DNA of 64,000 nucleotides from Streptomyces sp. CG4 (GCF_041080655.1 NZ_CP163525.1:434001-498000), one strand, 5' to 3'. Positions 8,935 to 18,600 are shown, numbered from the stretch's first letter. Notes: generated by a model from the sequence alone, not told the origin. A program made the numbers and translations.

Positions 8935-9923
8935 CGTGCGGCCTCCTCGGCGAGTTCGGACAGGACGGCCACCACGAGGTTGCGGATGAGGTCCACTTTG
9001 TAGCCGTTGTGCGGCAGCGGTCGGGCCGCCGCCAGCTCGGCGTCCGCCGCGGCGGCATAGGTGTCGGCGTCCGCCGGCGCCCCGACCAGGACCCGTTCGG
9101 CCGCGGCGGCCCGCCAGGGACGGGAGGCGACGGCGCCGAAGGCCAGCCGTGCATCGCGGACGACGCCGTCACGGACGTCGAGCGCGGCGGCGAGGGAGCC
9201 GAGGGCGAACGCGTACGACGCGCGCTCGCGGACCTTGCGGTAGCGGGAGCGGGCGGCCACCGGGACGGGCGGCAGCGTGACACCGGTGATCAGCGCACCC
9301 GCCGGCAGCGCGGTCTCGCGGTGCGGGGTGTCCTCGACGGGCAGATAGAAGTCGGCCAGCGCCAACTCCCCTGGCCCGTCCGCCGTTTCGAAGTGTACGA
9401 CGGCGTCGAAAGCGGTGAGGGCGACGCCCATGTCCGAGGGGTGTACGGCCACACAGCTGTCGGACGCGCCCAGGATGGCGTGGTTGTGGTGTTCGCCCGT
9501 GATGGCGGGGCAACCGCTGCCGGGCTCCCGCTTGTTGCAGGGTCGGGTGACGTCGGTGAAGTAGCCGCAGCGGGTGCGCTGCAGCAGATTCCCGCCGACC
9601 GTGGCCATGTTGCGCAGCTGCCCGGACGCGCCGGCCAGCACCGCCTGCGCGAGCGCCGGGTAGCGGCGCCGGACCTCGGGATGGGCCGCCAGGTCGCCGT
9701 TGGTGACGGTGGCCCCGATGCGCAGGCCGCCCTCGGGCGTCGACTCGATCTCGCCGAGCGGGAGTTCACGGATGTCGACGAGCCGGGCGGGCCGCTCGAC
9801 GCCGGACTTCATGAGGTCGACGAGGTTGGTGCCGCCGCCGAGGAAACGGGTGTCCGGATCGGCGCCGAGCAGGGCGACGGCGCCGGCCACGTCGGACGCC
9901 CGCTGATAGTCGAACTCCCTCAT
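8931..9923 (-). CDS. FAD-binding subunit with extra Fe-S cysteines (PaoB/YagS-like)
   Basis: 330 residues. FLGGGTNLVDLMKSG and NMATVGGNLLQRTRC are FAD-binding loops of the CO dehydrogenase flavoprotein family, and the C-terminal third is the CODH flavoprotein C domain (RERASYAFALGSLAAAL). Four cysteines, C119, C129, C138 and C157, lie in and just after the segment RCGYFTD...PCNKREPGSGC, the place where PaoB-type subunits carry a 4Fe-4S cluster absent from classical xanthine dehydrogenases. This makes the complex PaoABC-like. Four-base overlaps on both sides couple it to its partner subunits. Confidence 0.94.
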   Translation of the reverse strand: MREFDYQRASDVAGAVALLGADPDTRFLGGGTNLVDLMKSGVERPARLVDIRELPLGEIESTPEGGLRIGATVTNGDLAAHPEVRRRYPALAQAVLAGASGQLRNMATVGGNLLQRTRCGYFTDVTRPCNKREPGSGCPAITGEHHNHAILGASDSCVAVHPSDMGVALTAFDAVVHFETADGPGELALADFYLPVEDTPHRETALPAGALITGVTLPPVPVAARSRYRKVRERASYAFALGSLAAALDVRDGVVRDARLAFGAVASRPWRAAAAERVLVGAPADADTYAAAADAELAAARPLPHNGYKVDLIRNLVVAVLSELAEEAAR

Positions 9924-10504
9924 GCCACGGCCTCCTTCTTCTCACCCACGAGGCCGTCGACGCGCTCCTGGTCCACACAGACTTCCGCCGCGCGCGCCAC
10001 CGCCTCGACGATCGAGACATACGCGCCGCAGCGGCACAGATTGCCGCTCATCCGCTCTCGGATCTCCTCGGCGGTCAGGGCGGGCGGCCCCGCCTCGGGG
10101 CGGACGTCCTCGGTGACGGCGCTCGGCCAGCCCGCCGCGTGCTCCTCGATCACTCCGATCGCGGAGCAGATCTGTCCCGGAGTGCAGTAGCCGCACTGGT
10201 AGCCGTCCAGATCGAGGAAGGCCTGCTGCACGGGGTGCAGCCGGTCACCGTCGGCCACGCCCTCGATGGTGGTGATCTCGCGGCCCTCGGCCGCCACGGC
10301 CAGCTGCAGACAGGCAACCGACCGGCGCCCGTCCACCAGGACCGTGCATGCCCCGCATTGCCCCTGGTCACAGCCCTTTTTGGTACCGGTGAGATCGAGG
10401 CGCTCACGCAGAGCGTCGAGCAGGGTGGTGCGGTGGTCGACGGGCAGTGTGTACTTCTCGCCGTTGATCTGCAAAGTGATGACACTGGACGTCGATGAGG
10501 CCAT
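9920..10504 (-). CDS. 2Fe-2S subunit of the molybdenum hydroxylase (PaoA/YagT-like)
   Basis: 194 residues with two cluster domains. The plant-type ferredoxin cluster uses C45, C50, C53 and C65 (GCDQGQCGACTVLVDG), and the second cluster uses C104, C107, C157 and C159 (QCGYCTPG, NLCRCG). ATG 10504 (MASSTSS) follows GAAAGAAG; a longer open frame reaches 10672 but would read through the operator region. Escherichia coli PaoA has a Tat signal, whereas none is visible here, which suggests a cytoplasmic enzyme. It is the first gene of the four-gene operon, behind the twin palindromes. Confidence 0.93.
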   Translation of the reverse strand: MASSTSSVITLQINGEKYTLPVDHRTTLLDALRERLDLTGTKKGCDQGQCGACTVLVDGRRSVACLQLAVAAEGREITTIEGVADGDRLHPVQQAFLDLDGYQCGYCTPGQICSAIGVIEEHAAGWPSAVTEDVRPEAGPPALTAEEIRERMSGNLCRCGAYVSIVEAVARAAEVCVDQERVDGLVGEKKEAVA

Positions 10505-10690
10505 GAGTAGCTTCTTTCGCATTGCCAGGACAGACAGGAAGGGTTCGGCGGCCCGGGGCCGGGCTGCGCGGAGCGTGTGTCGTGCGGGTCCGTGCCACTC
10601 GGTGAAGCGCATGTGCGGGATGCCGGGGCCGAAAGAGGTGGCATCTGCGGGCTGCCGTAGGGTCGCGTCCACAGCTATCGTGGACGTAAC

Positions 10691-10734
10691 CGGACAGCTG
10701 TCCGCTACCTGAGAACGTAACGGACAGCTGTCCG
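10691..10734. promoter_or_regulatory. Twin TetR-type operators between xdh operon and tetR
   Basis: The perfect 14-bp palindrome CGGACAGCTGTCCG occurs twice, at 10691-10704 and 10721-10734. The centres are 30 bp apart, about three helical turns. Each copy is preceded by GTAA, and the second is followed by GTTA. They lie 187 bases from the Fe-S subunit start and 45 bases from the tetR start, so one TetR protein probably represses both divergent units cooperatively. Confidence 0.85.
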
Positions 10735-10778
10735 GTTAGCAAGGGCGAGGTTCGGTCACGAACTCTCGAGGAGGACGA

Positions 10779-11357
10779 GTGCCGCAGCAGAAGGACTCAC
10801 CCCGGCGCTCGGACGCGCAGCGCAACCGCGAGCGCATCCTGGAGGTGGCGCTCGTCGAACTGTCGCGCTGCGCGGACGCCCCGCTGAGCGTGATCGCCAA
10901 GAAGGCCGGGGTCGGGCAGGGGACGTTCTACCGCAACTTCCCCAACCGCGAATCCCTCGTCCTCGAGATCTACCGCCACGAGATGCAGCAGGTCGCGGAC
11001 AGCGCGACCCATCTGCTCAAGACCCGGGCACCGGACGAGGCCCTGCGCGCCTGGATGGACCGGCTCGCCGAGTTCGCCATGACGAAGGCCGGTCTGGCCG
11101 GCGCGATCCGGAAGGCCGTCGGCGCACCGGGCGGGCCGGCGAAGCCGCCCCACACACCAGTGACGGCAGCGGCGGAACTCCTGCTCCGCGCCAACGAGGA
11201 GGCGGGCACCATCGGGCCCGGCGTCACTCCGGAGGACTTCATGCTGGCCATCGCCGGCCTCTGGCAACTCGACCCGCACGACGACTGGCGGTCACGCGCC
11301 ACCCGACTCCTCGACCTGGTCATGGCCGGCCTGCGCACCGGAGCACCGGGGACGTGA
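10779..11357 (+). CDS. TetR-family repressor of the molybdenum hydroxylase operon
   Basis: 192 residues. The N-terminal HTH (RNRERILEVALVELSR, SVIAKKAGVGQGTFYRNFPNRESLVLEIY) is canonical TetR. The C-terminal ligand domain resembles the SBP/TetR_C groups with a WMDRLAEFAMTK helix. GTG 10779 follows GAGGAGG with good spacing. It is transcribed away from the hydroxylase operon, with two identical palindromes between them, which supports autorepression and control of the operon. The inducer may be the aldehyde or heterocycle oxidised by the enzyme (inference). Confidence 0.93.
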   Translation: MPQQKDSPRRSDAQRNRERILEVALVELSRCADAPLSVIAKKAGVGQGTFYRNFPNRESLVLEIYRHEMQQVADSATHLLKTRAPDEALRAWMDRLAEFAMTKAGLAGAIRKAVGAPGGPAKPPHTPVTAAAELLLRANEEAGTIGPGVTPEDFMLAIAGLWQLDPHDDWRSRATRLLDLVMAGLRTGAPGT

Positions 11358-11642
11358 CCACGGCTGCTTCGGCGGTCGATGCGACGGCGTGCGCTGCCCG
11401 GGAGCGCGGCATGGCTGGGGGACGAAGCCGTGCGGACTCGGGCCTGCTCGCCCTGGACGAGAACGGCACGGACGGTTTGGCGGACTACTTGTCTGCGGCT
11501 GACCGGCGACGGCGGCCGCATGCTCAAGGGCGACCTCACCCTGACTGCCACCCGCGACGGGCCAGGGCCGGGCCGCACGCGCCGCGGGGCGCCGGCCCGG
11601 TCACGGAGTGCGGGGAGCGCTGAGGGGCGCTCCCCGCACGGG
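11358..11642 (+). pseudogene. Degenerate coding fragment, family not recognised
   Basis: The 285-base gap after tetR has strong third-position GC in two plus-strand frames that follow one another: GLLALDENGTDGLADYL (about 11436-11490), then LTGDGGRMLKGDLTLTATRDG (about 11500-11560). No single frame is open with a plausible start, so this looks like a frameshifted remnant of a lost gene. The source family could not be identified. Confidence 0.3.
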
Positions 11643-11861
11643 TCAGCGGTCGGCGGTGCTCGTCGCGTCCCGGTCGGCCGCGGCGGCCGCGGACTCGGCC
11701 GAGTCCACCTTCTTCTGCATCTCTGCCAGTTGCGAGGGCCCGGCGGACGGGGCCGTGGCGGACGGGCTCTTCGGGGAGGCGCCGTCGTGGTGGGCGCAGC
11801 CCGCGGTGAGCGCCACCAGCGCCGCCGCCGTCGCGGCGAGGGCCAGGCGCCGGGCTCGCAT
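11643..11861 (-). CDS. Small lipoprotein
   Basis: 72 residues starting MRARRLALAATAAALVALTAGC, a lipoprotein signal peptide ending in the lipobox LTAGC. The mature part is short and Ala/Ser-rich, with a predicted helix (LAEMQKKVDSAESAAAAADRD) that could form a coiled coil. ATG 11861 overlaps the TGA of the upstream secreted-protein gene by one base, so the two are coupled. Function is unknown; the position after a sensor kinase suggests an extracytoplasmic accessory or target role. Confidence 0.7.
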   Translation of the reverse strand: MRARRLALAATAAALVALTAGCAHHDGASPKSPSATAPSAGPSQLAEMQKKVDSAESAAAAADRDATSTADR

Positions 11862-12265
11862 CAGCTGGTCGCCTTCCCGTTGTCGTGGGCCTGGCACCAG
11901 GTCCTGACGGCTGTCAGGTCCTTCTGCCGCTGCTCCAGGTTGGTCCGCAGCGACTTGCGGAAGTCCAGCCGGTTCTGCAGGTAGGTGGCGATCTCGGTGT
12001 GGCCGGCCTTCTTCGCGTTGTCGACCCGCTTCTCCAGCCGCGCCAGCGAGCCGCGTGTTCCGGCTCCGGCGTCGAGCCGCTTCAGGGCTCGTTCGATGCG
12101 GCGGTCGATCTTCGGCACCCGCTTGCACAGCGCGCGGGCCCCGTCACCGGCCGGCTGCGCACTGGGCGTGCCGTCGGCCGCGGCGGCCGCCCCTGCCGTG
12201 CCGGCCAGCACCGCTGTCACGGCGAGCCCCGCGAGCAGCGTGCGCGTCCCTCGTCGTACGTACAT
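11861..12265 (-). CDS. Secreted helical protein of unknown function
   Basis: 134 residues with a Sec signal peptide (VRRGTRTLLAGLAVTAVLAG, AGAAAAADG cleavage region). The mature part of about 100 residues is charged and helical, with two cysteines (ALCKRVPK and RTWCQAH) that could form one disulfide. ATG 12265 follows GGAGAGG. It lies 56 bases downstream of the histidine kinase gene on the same strand and one base ahead of the lipoprotein gene, so it may be in the two-component operon or a target of it. The family was not recognised. Confidence 0.75.
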   Translation of the reverse strand: MYVRRGTRTLLAGLAVTAVLAGTAGAAAAADGTPSAQPAGDGARALCKRVPKIDRRIERALKRLDAGAGTRGSLARLEKRVDNAKKAGHTEIATYLQNRLDFRKSLRTNLEQRQKDLTAVRTWCQAHDNGKATS

Positions 12266-12321
12266 CTGCCTCTCCGTTCACTTCCCCGGACGGCCAGGTG
12301 GTCCGTCCGTCGGGACGGAGG

Positions 12322-13785
12322 CTAGGGAGTGTCTTTGGGGAAACTCTGTGACCGGTTTGCCCCGGCTGTGCCGATGAGCCAGTCGCGCCGGTCCGGCAGC
12401 CCTCCGCCGCCCGGAGGCAGCCGCACCTCGAAGCGGGCGCCGACGCCGTCCGGTCCGTCCGTCACGCCGACGCTGCCCCGGTGCAGCGCCGCCTGCTGGG
12501 CGACGAGGGTGAGACCGAGCCCGGAGCCCGCGCTGTCCGGGCCGCGCCGGAACCGTTCGAAGATCCGGCGCCGGGCATCGGGCGGCACACCGGGCCCGTG
12601 GTCGTCCACGGTGATCAGCACCTGGTCCGCCGTCGCCCGCACACCGACCCGGACCCACGCCCGGCCCCGCGGGTCACGGCCGTGGGCCAGCGCGTTGCCG
12701 AGCAGGTTGTCCAGCAGCAGCCTGAGGCCGGGCTCCCAGCCGTGCACCGTGAGCCCGGGAGGGGCGTCCAGGGTGATCTCGGCGTCCGGGGCACGGCGGC
12801 GGGCCTCGGCGACGGCCGCGTCCGCCACATCGGCGAGGTCGACCCGGCGCAGCGCCTCCGCCTCCACCAGGTCCCCGCGGCCCAGCTCGCGCAGCATCAC
12901 CAACAGGCCCTGCATCCGGGCGTGTTCGCACCGCAGGTCGGTGAGGACCTCGGTGCGGTCGGGTTCGGGCAGGCCCGGGTGGTCGGTGAGGATGTCGAGG
13001 TTGGTGCCCATGCTCATCAACGGGGTACGCAGCTCGTGCGCGGCGGCGGAGGAGAACGAGCGGGCGGTGTCCAGGGCCTCGGCGGTGCGGGCGGCCTGTT
13101 CGTCGTAGCGGGCGAGGACGGTCCGTACGGTGGCGGCCAGTTCGTCGACCTCGGTCACTCCGGTGCGCCGCTCGTCGAGGCGGGTGCTGCTGGTGCGCGG
13201 GTCGAGGCCGGCGGTGCGGCGGGTGAGGCGGCGCAGCGGGGCGCTCGCTCCTGCGGCCAGGCCCCAGGCGAGCAGACCCGACAGGGGTGCGGCGAGGACC
13301 GCGGTGAGGTTCACGCGGTCGCGTACGAGCCGGATCTGGGCGCGGTCGGCGGTGTCCGGCGAGAAGACCCACAGGGTGCCGGCGACGGTGGTGCCCCGCA
13401 CGGGCCGGGCCAGGGCGCGCCAGCTGCGGGCTCCGTCGTGGACGGTGACGGGTCCGGCGGTCGGCGCCGGGAGGGTCACGGACGGGCCGGGCTGGGGGCC
13501 GCCGCTGAAGTCGGCGTCCGGTCCGACGACGCGTACGCCGACGTCGAGGGCCGCGCTGAACAGCTTGCGTTCCCTGGTGTCGGCGACCTTGGGCCGGCCG
13601 TTCTCCGAGGCCCGCAGCAGCAGCCGGGCGTCCGGGGCGATGGCGGTCGCCCGCTGCCGCAGATGCTGGTCCTCGGCGCGGTGCAGATCCCGGGTGACCA
13701 GGTTCAGCAGCAGCCAGCCGGAGGCCAGGACCAGCAGCGGGACGGTGCAGCCGACGGCGAGGCCGATACGGGTGGAGAGTCTCAC
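12322..13785 (-). CDS. Sensor histidine kinase (two-component system)
   Basis: 487 residues. A transmembrane helix at ~8-28, an extracytoplasmic sensor region to ~158, a second helix at ~160-180 and a HAMP domain are followed by HisKA with the H-box AAAHELRTPL (His250). The catalytic ATPase has N-box LLDNLLGNALAHG, G1 VDDHGPGVPP and GSGLGLTLV. GTG 13785 overlaps the response-regulator stop by four bases (GTGA); longer upstream frames lie inside that gene. It should autophosphorylate on His250 and pass phosphate to Asp58 of the upstream regulator. The signal is unknown. Confidence 0.94.
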   Translation of the reverse strand: MRLSTRIGLAVGCTVPLLVLASGWLLLNLVTRDLHRAEDQHLRQRATAIAPDARLLLRASENGRPKVADTRERKLFSAALDVGVRVVGPDADFSGGPQPGPSVTLPAPTAGPVTVHDGARSWRALARPVRGTTVAGTLWVFSPDTADRAQIRLVRDRVNLTAVLAAPLSGLLAWGLAAGASAPLRRLTRRTAGLDPRTSSTRLDERRTGVTEVDELAATVRTVLARYDEQAARTAEALDTARSFSSAAAHELRTPLMSMGTNLDILTDHPGLPEPDRTEVLTDLRCEHARMQGLLVMLRELGRGDLVEAEALRRVDLADVADAAVAEARRRAPDAEITLDAPPGLTVHGWEPGLRLLLDNLLGNALAHGRDPRGRAWVRVGVRATADQVLITVDDHGPGVPPDARRRIFERFRRGPDSAGSGLGLTLVAQQAALHRGSVGVTDGPDGVGARFEVRLPPGGGGLPDRRDWLIGTAGANRSQSFPKDTP

Positions 13786-14486
13786 GGTGTGTCCCGGGCC
13801 TCTCTGAGCACGAAGCCGACTCCGCGCACGGTGTGGATCAGCCGGGAGCGCCCGTCCGCCTCGAGCTTGCGGCGCAGATAGCTGACGAACGTGTCGACGG
13901 CGTCGGTGCGCACGTCGAAGTCGTAGCCCCATACCCGTTCCAGGAGCTGGTCTCGGGTGAGGACGAGTCCGGCGTTGCGGGCGAGCACCTCCAGGAGTTC
14001 GAACTCACGCCGGGTCAGCTCCAGCGGCCGGCCGGACCGCTCGACGATGCGCGCCGCCGGGTCGATGACCAGGTCCGCGACCCGCAGCACCGCCCGGTCG
14101 GCGGGCGGCCGGCGGCGCAGCAGCGCGTGCAGCCGCAGCACCAGCTCCTGCAGGGCGAAGGGCTTGACCAGATAGTCGTCGCCGCCCGCCTGGAGTCCGG
14201 CGATACGGTCGGCGGTCTCGTCGAGGGCGGAAAGCATGAGTACCGGCAGGTCCCGGCCCGCGCCGCGCAGCCTCGTGCACACCTCGATCCCGCTCATCCC
14301 GGGCATCGACACATCGAGCACCAGCACGTCCGGCGGTGCCTGGTCGATCGAGGCGAGCGCCACGGACCCGTCGGCGGCGGTCCGCACCACGAAACCGTTG
14401 AGCCGCAGGCCACGCTCCAGCGACCGCCGGATCGCCGCGTCGTCGTCGACGACCAGCACCGCCCCGGGGCACACGGTGTCCTTCAT
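13782..14486 (-). CDS. OmpR-family response regulator
   Basis: 234 residues. The receiver domain carries the acidic pair DDD near residues 14-16, phospho-acceptor Asp58 (VLVLDVSMPG) and Lys108 (LVKPFA). The C-terminal winged helix ends with VDTFVSYLRRKLE and TVRGVGFVLRE, typical of OmpR/PhoB DNA-binding domains. It is the first gene of the kinase operon and overlaps the kinase by four bases. Likely targets include the downstream exported-protein genes or the CtaG-like gene transcribed toward it (inference). Confidence 0.95.
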   Translation of the reverse strand: MKDTVCPGAVLVVDDDAAIRRSLERGLRLNGFVVRTAADGSVALASIDQAPPDVLVLDVSMPGMSGIEVCTRLRGAGRDLPVLMLSALDETADRIAGLQAGGDDYLVKPFALQELVLRLHALLRRRPPADRAVLRVADLVIDPAARIVERSGRPLELTRREFELLEVLARNAGLVLTRDQLLERVWGYDFDVRTDAVDTFVSYLRRKLEADGRSRLIHTVRGVGFVLREARDTP

Positions 14487-14552
14487 CCGCCCTCCTCATC
14501 GCCCGGTCAGGGTACGACCCGTCCCGGACCGGACGGGAGCAGGGTTTGCCGG

Positions 14553-15581
14553 TCACTTCTCCCGGTGCTGGCTCCGGATCCTGGCGGCCACCTCGTTCTG
14601 CTCGGTCTCCCACCAGGGCCGTACCCGTTCGGCGGCGGGGGCCTGAGCAGGGGTCTGACCGTGGTCCGGGGCGGGCGGGGCGACGGGGGTGAGTTCCGCG
14701 TCGAGACGGCGGTCGAGGGCCGCGTTCTGGACCCGCTCCGCGCGCGCCCACTGGAACAGGAGGGCCAGCAGGAAGGGCAGCGCGACCAGCTCTGCGATGC
14801 TGAGCATCGCGCCGCCGCCGATCTGCTGGTCGTGCCGGACGTCCGGTGACCAGCTCGGCGCGTGGTGCAGGTACCAGGCGCCCGCGATCAGCGTGCTGTG
14901 CGTCATGACGACGACGCCCGGGACCGCGTCCACGATGCCGTCCAGGAAGACCAGTGCCGCCCGCACCGGGTGGGTGCACCAGCGGGGCAGCGCTTCCTCG
15001 TGGGTCAGCATCGGTACGACGAACAGGCAGCCGGCCGTGAGCAGGTGCAGATACATCACCTCGTGCAGCCAGCCCACGCGCAGGGCGGTCGCGAAGTACG
15101 GCGTGAAGTACACCGTCAGCTCCGTGGCCAGCACCAGCGCCGTGCTGACCAGGGGGAAGGTCAGGATCCGCACCAGCCGCCCGTTCATGGCCCGGCGCAC
15201 CCGACCGGCGGCGTTCTCCGGCAGTGCCTCGGCGGCGAGCCGCAGCGGGTCGCCGAGGGCCAGGCCCAGGGGCGTGACGAGGTCGAGGAGGATGTTCTGC
15301 ACGGCGGCCGGCCAGAACAGCACATGGTCGTAGACGGCCAGCGCGGACATCGTGGCCACCACCAGTCCGCCCAGGCCGAGCAGCGCGAACGCCACCACCC
15401 GGGCGGGCGGCCAGGGCTCGCCCCGTCGGCGCAGCCGCGCGACGCCCCAGCCGTAGAGCGCGCCCAGGGCGATGACCAGCAGCAGCGCGGGGACGTCAAG
15501 GTGCCACGTGGTCAGCAGACGTCCGGTGGTCAGCTCCGGGAGCTGGCCGGCCGACAGTTCGGTCATCGTGCGACCATCCAT
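14553..15581 (-). CDS. Cytochrome c oxidase assembly protein, CtaG/caa3-type membrane protein
   Basis: 342 residues with about seven transmembrane helices. HEVMYLHLLTAGCLFVVPML and the His-rich MTHSTLIAGAWYLHHAPSW are hallmarks of the caa3_CtaG family, linked to copper handling in cytochrome oxidase assembly. The C-terminal ~45 residues are cytoplasmic and charged. ATG 15581 follows AAGGAGG; the open frame upstream lacks a site. It lies 66 bases ahead of the response regulator on the same strand. No oxidase subunit gene is nearby, so this may be an accessory copper or redox paralogue. Confidence 0.88.
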   Translation of the reverse strand: MDGRTMTELSAGQLPELTTGRLLTTWHLDVPALLLVIALGALYGWGVARLRRRGEPWPPARVVAFALLGLGGLVVATMSALAVYDHVLFWPAAVQNILLDLVTPLGLALGDPLRLAAEALPENAAGRVRRAMNGRLVRILTFPLVSTALVLATELTVYFTPYFATALRVGWLHEVMYLHLLTAGCLFVVPMLTHEEALPRWCTHPVRAALVFLDGIVDAVPGVVVMTHSTLIAGAWYLHHAPSWSPDVRHDQQIGGGAMLSIAELVALPFLLALLFQWARAERVQNAALDRRLDAELTPVAPPAPDHGQTPAQAPAAERVRPWWETEQNEVAARIRSQHREK

Positions 15582-15689
15582 GCAGATCGTCCTCCTTCGG
15601 CCCGACACGGAACAACCCGCTCGGATCCACAACGGGACGACGCTAGTCCCCCGCGTCCCGGAGCCGGGCATCGGGGTCCCGCACGGAGG

Positions 15690-18600
15690 TCAGTACACGT
15701 CGCGCACGTAGCGCTTGTCGGCGGCCAGCTGTTTGACGTAGGCCGCCGCCTCGGTCTCGGCCAGGCCGCCGTGCACGGTGGCGATCTCCCGCAGCGCCTG
15801 ATCGACGTCCTTGGCCATGCGGGAGGCGTCGCCGCAGACGTAGAAGTGGGCGCCGTCGCGCAGCCAGGACCACAGCAGGGGACCGTGTTCGCGCATCCGG
15901 TCCTGGACGTAGACCTTGGCCCGCTGGTCGCGGGAGAAGGCGGTGTCCAGGCGGGTGAGCGTGCCCTCGGCGAGGAACGCGGTCAGCTCGTCCTCGTAGT
16001 AGAAGTCGGTCGCGCGGTGCTGTTCGCCGAAGAACAGCCAGTTCGGGGCGCGGTGCCCGCGGGCCCGGCGTTCCTCCAGGAAGCCGACGAAGGGCGCGAC
16101 ACCGGTGCCGGGGCCCACCATCACGGCCGGTGTGGCGGGGTCGGCGGGCGGGCGGAAGTGCGGCGCCCGCTGGACGCGGACCGGTACCGGGGTGCCGGGC
16201 TCGGCGTCGGCGAGGAAGGAGGAGCACACGCCCTGGCGGGGCCGGCCGGCCAGGTTCTCGTACCGGACGACGGAGACCGTCAGCGACACCAGGTGGGGGT
16301 CGGTCAGCGGGCTGGAGCATATGGAGTACAGGCGCGGCTGCAGCCGCCCCAGCAGCTCCGCCCACTCCTGTGCCCCGGCGCGGACGCCGAACTCGGCCAC
16401 CACGTCCACGGCCTGCCGTCCCCAGGACCAGCGCGCCAGCTCGCCCTTGTTGTCCGGCCGCAGGAGCTTGCGCAGCTCGCGCGGGTCGCGGGTGCGGTCG
16501 GCGGCGAAGCGCAGCAGGTCGGGTGTGACCCGGGTGATGTCCAGGTGGCGCAGCAGGGCCTCGGCGAACGGCACCTCGCCGGCGTTCTTGACCTCGACGG
16601 CTGCGTCCGCGTCCAGACCGGTCACGGCCAGCCATTCGGTCACGAGTTCCGGCTGGTTCACCGGGTGTACGGCGAGGGCGTCGCCGGCCTCGTAGACCAG
16701 CGGGGTGTCGCTGTCCCGGGTGTCGAAGGTGAAGCGCCGGACCTCCTTGCCGGCGCCGGGCAGGCTCAGCAGGCGATTGCCGGTGAGGCGGGCGGTGGCG
16801 GGGGCCGGACGGCCCGGCCGGGCAGCGGCCGGGGCTGCGGGGACCGGGGAGGCGGCCGGCTGCTCGGTGCCCTTCGAGGGGGTGAGCACCTGGCCGTTCC
16901 GCAACGCGGTGAGCACCTGGTCGAGCCAGGCCCCCGCATCGGTCTCGTAGTCCGGTTCGCAGTCGGTGCGCGGAGCCAGCCGTATCGCGTCCAGTTCTTC
17001 CAGACGCCGGTCGAGGCGGCGGCCATGGCCGCAGAAGTCGTCGTAGGAGGAGTCGCCGAAGGCCAGGACGGCGTAGCGCCGCCCCTGCAGCCGGGGGGCG
17101 TCGGGCGAGGCGAGGGCGTCCCAGAATCCGGCGCCGTTGTCCGGGGCGTCGCCGTCGCCGAAAGTGCTCGTGATCAGCAGCAGGTCGGATTCGGACGGCA
17201 GCGCGGAGGGGTCGGCCTCTTCCATGGGCAGGAGGGAGGCGCGATGGCCGTCCGCGGCGAGCCGGTCCGCCGTCGCGGTGGCGAACTCCTCCGCGTTGCC
17301 GGTCTGCGACGCCCAGAGGATCACGACCTGGCGGCGGGGAGTGTCCGTGTGCGGGGCGGGCGGCAGCGGGGAGCCGCCTGCGCCGGGCGCGGTGGCGGGG
17401 GCCGCCTCGGACCTGGAGTACATCCCGGCCAGTACGCCGTTGACCCACAGGGCGTGTTCCGGGCTGAACGGGGCGTCCGGCGGCAGTACGGGCACGCCCG
17501 GGGTGCCGGAGGGGATGCCGGCGAGGAAGCCGATCAGATACCGGCGTTCGTGTTCGGCCAGCACGGGCGGCGGCGCCGGATCCAGCCCGAACGGGGCGAG
17601 AGCGGGTGGGGTGGCGGGCGGAACGACCTCACTGGGCGCCTCGGGAGCGGCCGGGGTGCTCACCGGGGCCGGAGCCCGGACCGTCACCGGGGTGGCCACC
17701 TTGGTCAGCGAGACGGCGCACACCTTGAGCTCGGGCTGGAACGACAGCGGGTCGACGGCGTCGCTGGTCACCGCGTTGACGCTCAGGTACTCGCCGAACA
17801 GGTCGTTCCAGTGGAACGGTGCGAAGCAGCAGCCCGGCCGCACCCGGTCGGTGACGACCGCGGGCAGGACGGCCCGCCCGCGCCGCGAGGCGACCTCCAC
17901 CGAATCCCCGTCGGCGAGGCCCAGTCCGGCCGCGTCCTGCGGGTGCACCTCCACAAAGGGACCGGGGTCGAGCTTGTTCAGCTTGGCGACCTTGCCCGTC
18001 TTCGTCAGCGTGTGCCACTGGTGCTGGAGCCGGCCGGTGTTGAGGACGTACGGATAGTCGTCGTCGGGCATCTCCGCCGCGGGGATGTGCGGGCGGGCGT
18101 AGAAGACGGCACGGCCGCTCGCGGTCGGGAAGGTGGGCGAGCCGTCCTCGCCGACGTACCGGATCGGATTGCGGTCGGGCCCGTCCACGGCCGCCGCCGG
18201 CCACTGCACCGGTGTGCTGCGCAGCCTCTCGTAGCTCACCCCGCGCAGGTCCCAGCCGGTCGCCGGGTTCCAGGCGCGCTTGATCTCCTCGAAGATCTCC
18301 TCGGCACTGTCGTACGCGAACCCCTTCTCGTATCCCATCGCACGGGCCACGGCGGCGATGATCCGCCAGTCCGCCGTCGCCTCGCCGGGCGGATCGGCGG
18401 CGGGCCGGGCCAGGGTGAGATTGCGTTCGCTGTTGACGAGGACGCCCTCGGTCTCGGTCCACAGCGCGCCGGGCAGGACGACATCGGCGTAGGCGTTCGT
18501 CTCGGTCTCCGTGAACACGTCCTGGGTGACGACGAGTTCGGCGGCCTCCAGGCCCTCGATGACCGTCTTGCGGTTGGCGACGGAGGCGACCGGGTTGGTG

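Noticed and set aside
5238..9003. Long plus-strand frames opposite the monooxygenase and hydroxylase genes (5238-6941, 6664-9003)
   Set aside because: Low-complexity Arg/Gly/Asp-rich translations without motifs; the minus-strand genes are unmistakable.
12322..13932. N-terminal extension of the histidine kinase to 13932
   Set aside because: The extra residues lie wholly inside the response-regulator gene and are Arg-rich; GTG 13785 in a GTGA overlap is the normal coupled start.
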